Shown here piece after piece: positions 27,298 to 35,774 of a stretch of DNA of 64,000 nucleotides. Position numbers and translations under genes: made by a program. Source of the DNA: Bacteroidaceae bacterium (lineage in GTDB: Bacteria > Bacteroidota > Bacteroidia > Bacteroidales > Bacteroidaceae); the NCBI GenBank assembly GCA_024401095.1, contig JAKSLR010000009.1:18217-82216 (forward strand). Direction: 5' to 3'. The notes beneath the pieces were generated by a model. The model made no database searches. It was not told the origin of the DNA and saw only the letters and a program-made list of their open reading frames with translations. Positions within the stretch are counted from its first letter, which is position 1. Every line of letters starts with the position of its first letter.

Positions 27298-27392
27298 ATC
27301 TTTTCTCTGACTCTTTCTTTTTGTCCTAATTCATTCATTGTCTCTAATAGTTTAAATTATCTTTGCATTACGGATTTAAAGAATTAGATAAG

Positions 27393-27794
27393 ATGCCAAG
27401 GAAGAAAGATGATAAGACTTTGACCCGAGTTGAAATGGAAATCATGGGTATTCTCTGGGATAGTAATCAGGAAGGAATGACCACTCATGAAATCATAGAG
27501 CATTACCCTAATCCAAAGCCTGCATATTCCACCATTGCTACCTTCATGAAGATACTTACGGTCAAGGAGTTTGTACGGTATGAAAAGAGGTTGTCTTCTG
27601 GCGCTTGGACACATGTATTCTTTCCTTTGATGACACGCCAGGAATACACCTCTACCTTTATGAAGGAAGTGAAGGAATCCTTTTTTGAAGGGTCTATCAA
27701 GAAACTCCTCTCTTTCTTTGTTGAAGAGGAAGAACTCTCTCCAGAGGCCTTGGAACAGATACTTATGGTGATGGAAAAGGAGGGCAAGGAATGA
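27393..27794 (+). CDS. BlaI/MecI-family transcriptional repressor
   Basis: A 133-residue winged-helix protein of the BlaI/MecI/CopY family: LTRVEMEIMGILWDSNQEGMT is the N-terminal helix pair, THEIIEHYPNPKPAYSTIAT the recognition helix, then a helical dimerisation tail. In beta-lactam resistance such repressors are cut after a membrane metallopeptidase senses a drug; here the same pair regulates a different locus. ATG 27393 gives the conserved MPRKKDDKTLTR; the longer frame begins inside the promoter. It overlaps the M56 gene by four bases, as usual for this regulator pair. Confidence 0.92.
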   Translation: MPRKKDDKTLTRVEMEIMGILWDSNQEGMTTHEIIEHYPNPKPAYSTIATFMKILTVKEFVRYEKRLSSGAWTHVFFPLMTRQEYTSTFMKEVKESFFEGSIKKLLSFFVEEEELSPEALEQILMVMEKEGKE

Positions 27795-29278
27795 TGATGT
27801 ATGCTATCTATTCGGCCATGGTACTGGCCTTGCTCTATTGGGTGTTCTTTGCCTTTTTAAGTCAAGAGACTTTCCATCGTTTAAACCGAATTACGCTGTT
27901 GCTTATTCTGGCATTTTCGCTGATATTGCCCGTCCTTCCTCACAGCCAGGATTTTTCCTTTCTGGAAGTACTGGGCATAAACCTAGTCAATGTTCCGTAC
28001 ATTAATACCAACAGACCTGAGATTATTGTGGAAAATGCTAGTGTTACGGAACAGATAAAGCCTGTCGTAATCTGGAGTTGGAAGGAGATAGCTGGTCTGG
28101 CTTATCTGGGTGGAGTTTTACTATACATCATCCTTTTCATCTACCGCACCGTCTTGTTGTGTGTCTATTTGAAACAGGGTTTGAGACAAACCGATGGATA
28201 TGGGAATACCGTTATTCTGATACCAGGATGTAAATCACCTTTCAGTATCCTCAAGTATATTGTGATGAGTGTGGAAGACTATGAGCAGCACCAAATACCT
28301 ATCTTGCTTCATGAGCAGGAACATATCCGCCAATTCCATTCTCTGGATTTACTCATGCTTTCCGTAGTTCAATGCATTCAATGGTTTAATCCGTTTGTGT
28401 GGTTGCTGGGGCGTGATTTGAAGGTAATTCATGAATATGAAGCCGATAAGGCTATGCTGGATTATGGTGTAGATATCAAGAATTACCAGTATCTGCTGGT
28501 GAACAAATGTAACGGTCCTTCGGCTTATGCCATGGTGAACGGATTCAATCATTCCCAGCTCATTTCCAGAATCATTATGCTCAACAAGAAACGATCAAAA
28601 TCTACAGCTATGGTGCGTTATTTCATCTTCCTCCCCATGCTGTTGCTCTCTTTTGTGCTCACGGCCAAGCCGGTAGAGCAAGTGAAAGAAGTGGTTAAGT
28701 TTGAAGAAATAGATGTATCGAATACACTTCCCGAATTTCCTGATGGGGCAAAAGCCATGATGCAGTTTATAGAGAAAAACCTGAAATATCCAGAAGGATG
28801 CGACAAGGAAGGCTCTGTCATTGTTCAGTTTGTGGTCGATGTAGATGGTTCCATCAAAAGTCCGGTAATAGCCCGCTCCATTGATCCACTGCTCGATGCA
28901 GAGGCCATCCGTTTGGTTAAAAGTATGCCAAACTGGCGTCCAGGCGTGCAAGATGGCAAGCTGGCCATGTCCAAATATACCATTCCTGTCCATTTTCGAA
29001 AAAAGGAACCAGAAGCGATAACGTCAGAGGCTGCTGTTTCCAATGAACTCATGAAAATAGAAGGAATAGTAGTAGATGCAGATACGAGAGAACCTATCGA
29101 AGGGGCTGTCGTCAAGTTGGATGGAAGTTCAAAAGGTACAGTATGCTCAGCCAACGGTACCTTTTCCTTAGAGGTACAGAAAGGGCAAACGTTGGTTTTT
29201 CTGTTTCCTGCATATAAGACTAAAAAAGTCGTAATTCAAGATTATAAAAAACCTACCATTCCACTGGAAAAGGAGTAA
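27791..29278 (+). CDS. M56 (BlaR1-like) membrane metallopeptidase with TonB-C and CarboxypepD-reg-like domains
   Basis: A 495-residue protein in three parts. The N-terminal half is the M56 membrane peptidase with hydrophobic helices near 1-20, 34-52 and 95-125 and the zinc motif HEQEH (residues 174-178), then EYEAD, the third-ligand region. After another helix (about 275-295) comes a TonB C-terminal-like domain (YPEGCDKEGSVIVQFVVDV, GSIKSPVIARSIDPLLDAEA). The end is a carboxypeptidase-regulatory-like beta domain (GIVVDADTREPIEGAVVKL). There is no penicillin-binding sensor domain as in true BlaR1, so the signal is not a beta-lactam by that route. It presumably cleaves or triggers cleavage of the BlaI-type repressor. 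Confidence 0.9.
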   Translation: MMMYAIYSAMVLALLYWVFFAFLSQETFHRLNRITLLLILAFSLILPVLPHSQDFSFLEVLGINLVNVPYINTNRPEIIVENASVTEQIKPVVIWSWKEIAGLAYLGGVLLYIILFIYRTVLLCVYLKQGLRQTDGYGNTVILIPGCKSPFSILKYIVMSVEDYEQHQIPILLHEQEHIRQFHSLDLLMLSVVQCIQWFNPFVWLLGRDLKVIHEYEADKAMLDYGVDIKNYQYLLVNKCNGPSAYAMVNGFNHSQLISRIIMLNKKRSKSTAMVRYFIFLPMLLLSFVLTAKPVEQVKEVVKFEEIDVSNTLPEFPDGAKAMMQFIEKNLKYPEGCDKEGSVIVQFVVDVDGSIKSPVIARSIDPLLDAEAIRLVKSMPNWRPGVQDGKLAMSKYTIPVHFRKKEPEAITSEAAVSNELMKIEGIVVDADTREPIEGAVVKLDGSSKGTVCSANGTFSLEVQKGQTLVFLFPAYKTKKVVIQDYKKPTIPLEKE

Positions 29279-29289
29279 TACATAGCTTT

Positions 29290-30077
29290 ATGAATAAACA
29301 GATTATTTTATTTTTCCTGCTGCTGATCAAGGTATCTTACGCAGTGGGGCAGGAGGATTCTATGTCTTACCGGGCAGTCTATGACTTTGAATACACGGTT
29401 TGGGCAGATGAGGCTAAACGAAACGACAAAATCTTTTTGGACCTAAATAAGGATGGCTCTTTCTGTTATAGTGCTTATACGTATGAATCTGATTCTCTTA
29501 TGAATACGCCCAATGGTGAGGAAACATTCAGGCAACTGGTAACGGCAGCTCTTTCCAAGGGTAATACCACAGACTTTCCTTACCGACGAAGTAAATTCAT
29601 GATTACCAAAAAAATGGACAGAAACAGGCTATAGTGAAGGAAAGCATACAATCGGAAGTATTTGAATATACTACACCAATCTGTGATATTACTTGGACTG
29701 TCACTGATTCTGTCAGAGAAATCTGCGGTTATTCCTGCTTCAAAGCAATAGGGGAGTATCACGGCCGTACTTGGGAAGCTTGGTTTACACCAGAAATCCC
29801 TTTCAGTGATGGACCTTGGCAACTGACGGGCTTACCTGGTTTGATAGTCAAGGCAGAGGATAAGGAGCAGTTGTTCTGCTTCACACTGAAAGGATTCAAC
29901 TATTCTCCAGTCAGGAGCGATTGGGCAGGAAAAGGGAAAAAGACCACGCGCCAGGGCTTTCTGAAACTCAAGAAGAAGGATTTTCAGAATAGCGGCGCTA
30001 TGGCCAACGCCCTACTAGGAACCAATGGAACCTTCGACATCAAGAAAAAAGCCGTCTTTTTGGAAACTGATTTTTAA
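29290..30077 (+). pseudogene. GLPGLI family protein, frameshifted at a poly-A run
   Basis: Two frames together encode one GLPGLI protein of about 262 residues. The first (29290-29634) gives a signal peptide and the N-terminal half, ending soon after ITKKMDRNRL. The second gives the C-terminal half with the family hallmark (GYSCFKAIGEYHGRTWEAWF, then DGPWQLTGLPGLIVKA). They join if one A is added to the seven-A run at about 29609-29615, yielding TKKNGQKQAIVKES, which reads naturally into the second frame. The length then matches its two neighbours. It is either a genuine frameshift mutation, a sequencing error or a slippage-rescued gene. The role of GLPGLI proteins is unknown. Confidence 0.85.
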
Positions 30078-30088
30078 TCCAATCTACT

Positions 30089-30925
30089 GTGAGATACTTA
30101 ATTTTGGTACTGTCGCTGTTTTTGTCAATGAATATGGCAGCACAGATTATAGAAAACAAGGAACCTGCCATTCTTGAGGTTCATTACATGAAAACCACGG
30201 TGACCGATACGTTGGTGAAGAGAAGCTATTCTGATCCGATGACATTGAGGGTGGGTAAGACTTCGGCCATGTTTTATCCGACGAAAAGAATGTTTGCAGA
30301 TTCTCTCTTGCTGTCCAATTATGCGCTTTATGATAAACTGCATAGGGAAATGAATCCTGCAGGTCAGTCGGAGTATAAACCCATTGGTGGTATTGAAAGG
30401 GAATTCCTTTTCCGCAACATCAACGCTGGTGAAACCATGGTGTATCGGAAAATTGCAGGAGATGCTTACTCTTATACAGAGCAAACTGCCCATCCGGTCT
30501 GGAAACTAAAATCCGAGACTAAAAAAATCTTGGGCTATACTTGCCAGCTTGCTACTTGTAATTACCGAGGCCGTATCTGGAATGTTTGGTTTACCCCTGA
30601 CATTCCTGTAAAAGAAGGGCCATGGAAACTGTTTGGGCTACCTGGCCTTGTCCTGGAAGCAAGTGATGCTAAAAATCAGTATACCTATAAGGCGATTGGT
30701 CTTTATACGAAAAACCTACAACCGATAGGCATAAGGCTCTATATCAGGAACAAACCTTACAAATTAAAGTCGAGACAGGAATATCTTCAGAAGCTATATA
30801 AAGAATATATCAAGGGAAATTTTGCCTCTTCCATGAATGCGCTGCATGGCAACTCCAAGCAGAACACTCATAGTGTTTCCCAATATGATTTTCAGGAGAG
30901 GGATTATCCTCATGCATCAAAATAA
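30089..30925 (+). CDS. GLPGLI family protein
   Basis: A 278-residue exported protein. From a GTG start it has signal peptide MRYLILVLSLFLSMNMAAQ, then a predicted beta-rich body and the signature block CNYRGRIWNVWFTPDIPVK with GPWKLFGLPGLVLEA, the GLPGLI motif appearing as GLPGLV. The family is widespread in Bacteroidetes, often beside TonB-dependent receptors, and has no assigned activity. It starts 11 bases after the frameshifted paralogue and ends ten bases before the receptor-like gene. The three GLPGLI copies in this locus share the same order of motifs but differ clearly in sequence, so the duplications are not recent. Confidence 0.9.
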   Translation: MRYLILVLSLFLSMNMAAQIIENKEPAILEVHYMKTTVTDTLVKRSYSDPMTLRVGKTSAMFYPTKRMFADSLLLSNYALYDKLHREMNPAGQSEYKPIGGIEREFLFRNINAGETMVYRKIAGDAYSYTEQTAHPVWKLKSETKKILGYTCQLATCNYRGRIWNVWFTPDIPVKEGPWKLFGLPGLVLEASDAKNQYTYKAIGLYTKNLQPIGIRLYIRNKPYKLKSRQEYLQKLYKEYIKGNFASSMNALHGNSKQNTHSVSQYDFQERDYPHASK

Positions 30926-30935
30926 ACCATCATTT

Positions 30936-33521
30936 ATGAAGGCGATATTCGTATTTTTATTCGCTATACTGTCAGGTGTACTGAGTGTATCTGCTCAAAA
31001 CTTGATTACAGGATCTGTTATCCAAGTATCCGATAAATCACCGATAATAGGTGCCAATATCATGATAAAGGATACTGATGGCAAGATATTGGCCTACGGT
31101 GTAAGTGACGTAGATGGCCACTTTTCCATTAAATTTTCCCCAACCAGTGGAAACCTATCCATAAATGCCACCATGATGGGGTATAAATCGTATTTGGCTC
31201 CTTTTGTTTCCGATGGCAAACCGGTGGTCATTAGGATGGAAGAGGGAGCCCTGCAACTTCAGGAGGTTGTTGTGAAATCTGATCGTATAAGAGAGAATGG
31301 GGATACGGTGACTTACTACGTGAACAGTTTTGCACAGAAACAGGACAGAACCATTGGCGATGTGCTGAAACACATGCCAGGAATAGATGTGGCCAAGAGC
31401 GGAAAGATTCAGTATCAAGGCATTGACATCAATAAGTTCTACATAGAGGGCAACGACCTTCTAGGCGGAAAATACGGAATTGCCACCAACGGAATTTCGC
31501 ATGACGATATCGGAGCAGTGGAGGTATTGGAGAACCATCAGCCCATGCAGGTACTCCGTGGATTGAGCTTTTCAGACCAAGCCGCCATCAATCTGAAGAT
31601 GAAGAACAAGGCGAAGGCTACACTTCTTGCTCACGGTTCATTGGCAGGAGGATTCTCTGAACAGCCCAAAGGTGCACTCTGGCAAGGGGACATCTTCTCC
31701 ATGATGGTGACAGGAAAGTACCAGATGATTACCACATTCAAGGTAAACAATGTGGGACAGAATCTGTCGGATCAACTTACGGAATTCACCTCGGATGGGC
31801 AGACAGAGACCATAGACAGATATGTTTCCCTGTCGGCTCCTATAACGCCAAATCTGGCACGTAACAGAAGCTATTTCAACCGTTCCTGGATGGTGTCTTC
31901 CAGTCACCTGTTGAAAACATCTAAGGGCAGAGAAATCAAAGCACAGATTGACTATAATAACGACCGTGTTTCTGCACAAGGCGCAAGCTCAACAACCTAT
32001 TTCTTAGACTCAGGAGATAAAATCATAGTAGAAGACAAGAATTCTCTTTCTCATAGGAATGCTGTAGAGGGAAAGTTTGTCTATGAAGCCAACGAAAAGT
32101 CTTATTTTGTTAACAACACGCTATCCGCAGATCTGTCATGGAATAATCTGACGCTGAATACTACTGGGACATTATCCAATACACAAGTTGCCAGTATGCC
32201 TGACTATGTAGTAAGTAATCTTTTGAAAGTAATTAAGCGCTTTGATAACAACAAACTTGTCACTTTTTCAAGCCGTAACGAATGGAATTCTTTGCCAGAA
32301 AAGTTGACTATCAATCACGATGGACAGAATTATGGACAAAACATCATGCAGCATTCTTTCTACACGGATGAAAGAGCTTCGCTTGGTTTTGTCTTCAATA
32401 AGATTCTGTTATCTCTTGATGCAGGATTATCAGGGTACTTCCGGAATCTGCATACAGACATGTATGGTATAGAAATAGCAAATTTGACAGGAACAGAAGC
32501 ACTTACTACTGATTTTCTGCGTGTATTTACATCTCCAAAAATTGAATGGAGCCACAAGAAATTGGAACTTACACTGAACCTTCCAGTCAATCTGTATTCC
32601 TATTTCTTTTCAGGAGCGATGAGCAACCGTACGGAATTTTTACTTTCTCCATCACTTGCAGCAAGGTTTCATTTTACTCCGAGGATGTCGCTCACCTTAC
32701 GTGGTAGCATAGGGCGTTCTCCGGCATCATTACATAACATACATTCCGCTTCCATACTCACAGATTATCGGTCGTTCAGTGCAGGAGTTGATGATTATTA
32801 CACCTCTTCTGGCCAGTCCCTTTCTGCTACATTTAATTACAGGAATGCCCCAAATGGAATTTTCGTAATGGCTATGGGTAGCTATGGATGGAGCAAATCA
32901 AAATTCGGAACGGTGCAGAGCATCATCGATGATTATGTGTTCTACTCCTATAAATCCCGACCTTCAGATTCACGCAATGCCGTAGCGTATCTCAACGCAA
33001 GCAAGACCCTTGATTTCATGAGAGGTGCGTTAGGCTTGAGAGGAAACTACAGAAGAATGGAGAACAGCTTGTTGTCGCAAGGTCGACAGACAGATTATAG
33101 CAATGATTCTTTTTCGTTGTCTCCTTATATTAATGGCAATCTATCTATATATTTGAATTGGAACTTTCAGTTTACCTGGGAAAAATCTCTGTTGAATATC
33201 TCCGATATGTCGAGCCGTAACTCCAACAATTTCGTCTATTCTGGAAGTGTGACTCTCACGCCATGCTCCTTGATAACTTGGACTACAGGAGGTGAATTCT
33301 ATCGTAATCAGATAGCAGAGGGAAATAACAAGAAAATGTTTATGCTTGACACAAAACTTACGTTCAACCTGAGCAAGCGCATAGAGCTCTCTTTTTCTGG
33401 CACCAACCTGCTGAATAAGAAAGAATACAGCTATACCTCTTATGGTACTGTATCGCAATATGAACGTTCCAGCGCACTACGTGGACGTGAGTTTCTGATT
33501 ACCTTATTTGTGAAGAAATGA
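30936..33521 (+). CDS. Outer-membrane receptor-like protein (CarboxypepD-reg plus barrel)
   Basis: An 861-residue outer-membrane protein. The signal peptide is KAIFVFLFAILSGVLSVSAQ, followed by a carboxypeptidase-regulatory-like domain (about 22-105; GANIMIKDTDGKILAYGVS) and a plug-like domain (LQEVVVKSDRIRENGDTVTY, then RTIGDVLKHMPGIDVAKSG and DINKFYIEGNDLLGGKYG). The rest is a long barrel ending in FLITLFVKK. It resembles TonB-dependent receptors, although I see no classical TonB box. ATG 30936 is chosen for the signal peptide; the upstream extension lies in the preceding gene. Its stop overlaps the next GLPGLI start (ATGA). A relic of a second copy of its 3' end is at 37321-37416. Confidence 0.85.
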   Translation: MKAIFVFLFAILSGVLSVSAQNLITGSVIQVSDKSPIIGANIMIKDTDGKILAYGVSDVDGHFSIKFSPTSGNLSINATMMGYKSYLAPFVSDGKPVVIRMEEGALQLQEVVVKSDRIRENGDTVTYYVNSFAQKQDRTIGDVLKHMPGIDVAKSGKIQYQGIDINKFYIEGNDLLGGKYGIATNGISHDDIGAVEVLENHQPMQVLRGLSFSDQAAINLKMKNKAKATLLAHGSLAGGFSEQPKGALWQGDIFSMMVTGKYQMITTFKVNNVGQNLSDQLTEFTSDGQTETIDRYVSLSAPITPNLARNRSYFNRSWMVSSSHLLKTSKGREIKAQIDYNNDRVSAQGASSTTYFLDSGDKIIVEDKNSLSHRNAVEGKFVYEANEKSYFVNNTLSADLSWNNLTLNTTGTLSNTQVASMPDYVVSNLLKVIKRFDNNKLVTFSSRNEWNSLPEKLTINHDGQNYGQNIMQHSFYTDERASLGFVFNKILLSLDAGLSGYFRNLHTDMYGIEIANLTGTEALTTDFLRVFTSPKIEWSHKKLELTLNLPVNLYSYFFSGAMSNRTEFLLSPSLAARFHFTPRMSLTLRGSIGRSPASLHNIHSASILTDYRSFSAGVDDYYTSSGQSLSATFNYRNAPNGIFVMAMGSYGWSKSKFGTVQSIIDDYVFYSYKSRPSDSRNAVAYLNASKTLDFMRGALGLRGNYRRMENSLLSQGRQTDYSNDSFSLSPYINGNLSIYLNWNFQFTWEKSLLNISDMSSRNSNNFVYSGSVTLTPCSLITWTTGGEFYRNQIAEGNNKKMFMLDTKLTFNLSKRIELSFSGTNLLNKKEYSYTSYGTVSQYERSSALRGREFLITLFVKK

Positions 33522-34354
33522 AACATCTGATAGTTTTTATCTTTGTAATTTGCTTCTCTACGGCCAATGCACAGCAGATAGAAGTCATAGAGCCCAGTAT
33601 GCTGGAAGTTCGTTATACAAAACGAACGGTTACCGATACCCTGCAGCGACAAAAGGATTATAGAGAAGAACGTGATATGGTTTTACGGATAGGTCAGCAT
33701 GTAAGTACGTTTTTTTCATACCGCTACCAGTATATGGATTCTTTATGTGTATATGCACCCGACCTTTATTTTCAGATTCCTGCAGAACAGCGGAACATCA
33801 ATGCTTCAAGAGAGAAGGAAATAGTTTTCAAGAATTGGCCTGTCAACAAGGTGACTGTCTATAATCATTTCGGATTATCACATCACACTTATTCTGAAGA
33901 TTTGGAAAAACCTGAATGGGAGATCTGTGATTCTACCGAAGTGATTCTAGGATTCATTTGCCAGATGGCTACTGCCAAGTATCGAGGGCGAAAGTGGTAT
34001 GCATTCTTTACTCCAGAAATACCTATAAGCGATGGACCATGGAAGCTATGTGGACTTCCGGGGTTGATTCTCAAGGCTTTTGATGAAAAACAGGATTATA
34101 TTTTTGCTGCTACCTCTATGAAAGCAAATACTCTTCCCGATATAGCCATGTGTAACTATATGAATCATTATTGGGAAAAGAAAACTCGTGCATCCTATTA
34201 CAAGGCATGGTTCAAGGCTCTACATGAAGACATAGGTAAATCATTTGCTCTTTCTGGTGTTATTCAAATTGATGATGCAGAACGAGCAAAGATAGTAGGC
34301 AGACCTCTCCCTCATCGCAACTATGATTTTGAGGAAACGGACTATATACATTAA
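33518..34354 (+). CDS. GLPGLI family protein
   Basis: The third GLPGLI copy, 278 residues. It has a signal peptide (MKHLIVFIFVICFSTANAQQ) and then IEVIEPSMLEVRYTKRTVTDTL, which resembles the same stretch of the copy at 30089 (EPAILEVHYMKTTVTDTL). The signature follows: KYRGRKWYAFFTPEIPIS and DGPWKLCGLPGLILKA. It overlaps the receptor-like gene by four bases, so the two products are made together and may act together at the envelope. The convergent S41 peptidase ends 14 bases beyond it. Confidence 0.9.
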   Translation: MKHLIVFIFVICFSTANAQQIEVIEPSMLEVRYTKRTVTDTLQRQKDYREERDMVLRIGQHVSTFFSYRYQYMDSLCVYAPDLYFQIPAEQRNINASREKEIVFKNWPVNKVTVYNHFGLSHHTYSEDLEKPEWEICDSTEVILGFICQMATAKYRGRKWYAFFTPEIPISDGPWKLCGLPGLILKAFDEKQDYIFAATSMKANTLPDIAMCNYMNHYWEKKTRASYYKAWFKALHEDIGKSFALSGVIQIDDAERAKIVGRPLPHRNYDFEETDYIH

Positions 34355-34368
34355 ATGTCTTTCTAACC

Positions 34369-35649
34369 TCATTCATAGAAAAGACAGAAAGGAATGTAGT
34401 AAGTCAGTTTTGACTCCGGAAGTTGGAAGCTAAGGTAGTTTCCCGAATAGACTGTGGGACATCCAGTTTGTCCTTCAGTCTTTCCTATTTTATAATTTGC
34501 CACAGCATGGGCAAAGGTTGATGCTCCAGAATAAGTGCCTTCATTGACCTTTACAAATATTTTACCCTTGAATCGGGATTTGTCTTTATGATTGTTTGGT
34601 ATACTTTTTTCTGTCATTTCATACAACGTTCCATCTGCTAAATCGGCTATGTTGGCGTAGATGTCTGGGTGATACTGTTTCATATATTCTTTTGATAAAG
34701 CGCTGACTCTCATCACCGACTTGTGAAATAATTGGTATCGGGGATGTGTAATGTATGACAGCAGCAAATCTACACAACTGCTACTTCCGCCAGAATTATC
34801 GCAAACATCTATTTCCAGCTCTTTTATTTGTTTTTGTGAGAGTATGGGAAATATAGAATCGCAGAAGGTTTTCAGTTCCTTTTCCCTATAGAAATTTGGA
34901 ACATCAAGACGAGCCCTCTTGGAAGTTCCCAGCTTCATTGCGAATGTTCGTGCAGGCGTGATATTTCTGCGCATACCCAACATATAATCTTTATATTCCA
35001 CACTAGGAAGGACTTCTTGCGAAATTTTACCATCAGCTTCACGGTATTCCACCGAAATTGTAGATGGTGAACCATAGAGCATCCAATACAGAACGACAAA
35101 ATATCCATTCAGAGATTTCTCCTTAATCTGATTTGAGTATTCAGAACCAACCAATGCATACATTCTAGCTACTATCTCTTCATTCTTGACACCATTGATG
35201 GATAGCACCTCATAACCTTTCTGAATAAAAGATTCTGAAGATACACAAAAATCAACCAGAATCTTGCCTTTATCCAATTTCAGACTAAAGGGTAATACTT
35301 TACCATTTTGGTTACAATAATCACTGAACTCCTTCGTCGGGATCCTAAAAGTAGCGTGGCCATCCCTTATGCTGGCAAGCAACGGGGCAACTTTGAGGTA
35401 GAAATCTTTCTGAGACGATTCTTCAACAATTGTCTGCTCTATGGAATCTTTCAATGCGTCGAAACTTTGTTCGCTGATATAGTTGAAAGGTGCAGCATGA
35501 ATAGACTTTACATGTGAATACAAAGTATTCAAGTCCTTTTTCTGTTGTGAGACAGACATTTGTGCCATTATTGTTTCCTTTAGGGTTGTCTGAGCCTGCA
35601 ACGGGATAATCTCTAATAGGCAAATAAGAATAAAGAAGATATGTTTCAT
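34369..35649 (-). CDS. S41 family peptidase, secreted
   Basis: A 426-residue protein with signal peptide MKHIFFILICLLEIIPLQAQ. The tail-specific protease family features seen are an N-terminal helical part with SIRDGHATFRIP, the central strand DVCDNSGGSSSCVDLLLSYI that lines the active site, and KIFVKVNEGTYSGASTFAHA, where the Ser of the TYSGA stretch is the expected nucleophile. No clear PDZ domain is visible, which is unusual for CtpA but normal for several Bacteroidetes S41 members. It is convergent with the GLPGLI locus and apparently monocistronic. Substrate unknown. Confidence 0.85.
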   Translation of the reverse strand: MKHIFFILICLLEIIPLQAQTTLKETIMAQMSVSQQKKDLNTLYSHVKSIHAAPFNYISEQSFDALKDSIEQTIVEESSQKDFYLKVAPLLASIRDGHATFRIPTKEFSDYCNQNGKVLPFSLKLDKGKILVDFCVSSESFIQKGYEVLSINGVKNEEIVARMYALVGSEYSNQIKEKSLNGYFVVLYWMLYGSPSTISVEYREADGKISQEVLPSVEYKDYMLGMRRNITPARTFAMKLGTSKRARLDVPNFYREKELKTFCDSIFPILSQKQIKELEIDVCDNSGGSSSCVDLLLSYITHPRYQLFHKSVMRVSALSKEYMKQYHPDIYANIADLADGTLYEMTEKSIPNNHKDKSRFKGKIFVKVNEGTYSGASTFAHAVANYKIGKTEGQTGCPTVYSGNYLSFQLPESKLTYYIPFCLFYE

Positions 35650-35774
35650 ACTTGTTTGTTTATGGCAAAAATGGCTTATTTCTTGGCGTGCTGTTGTAAT
35701 TTCAGCATTAATATCGTCAAGAGTCTAATCATGATCAATGGAAAACTCCTGCTGGGCACACTCAAACATTATTT

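Larger units (their letters stand above)
26976..27392. other. Gene-free gap with tandem repeat and blaI operator
   Basis: No convincing gene. The gap contains three 11-base tandem copies based on CCTCCGTTGTT (27040-27072) enclosed by an AGAGGAT/ATCCTCT stem, an inverted copy of the unit (GGAACAACG, near 27125), and the symmetrical candidate BlaI operator at 27253-27297. A -7 box TATCTTTG lies at 27358-27365. Minus-strand frames of 79 and 99 codons cross it but are low-complexity readings of the repeat. Confidence 0.5.

Noticed and set aside
29634..30077. Independent short gene from a GTG at 29634
   Set aside because: It lacks a signal peptide and contains only the C-terminal half of a GLPGLI protein; it is the continuation of the frame starting at 29290.
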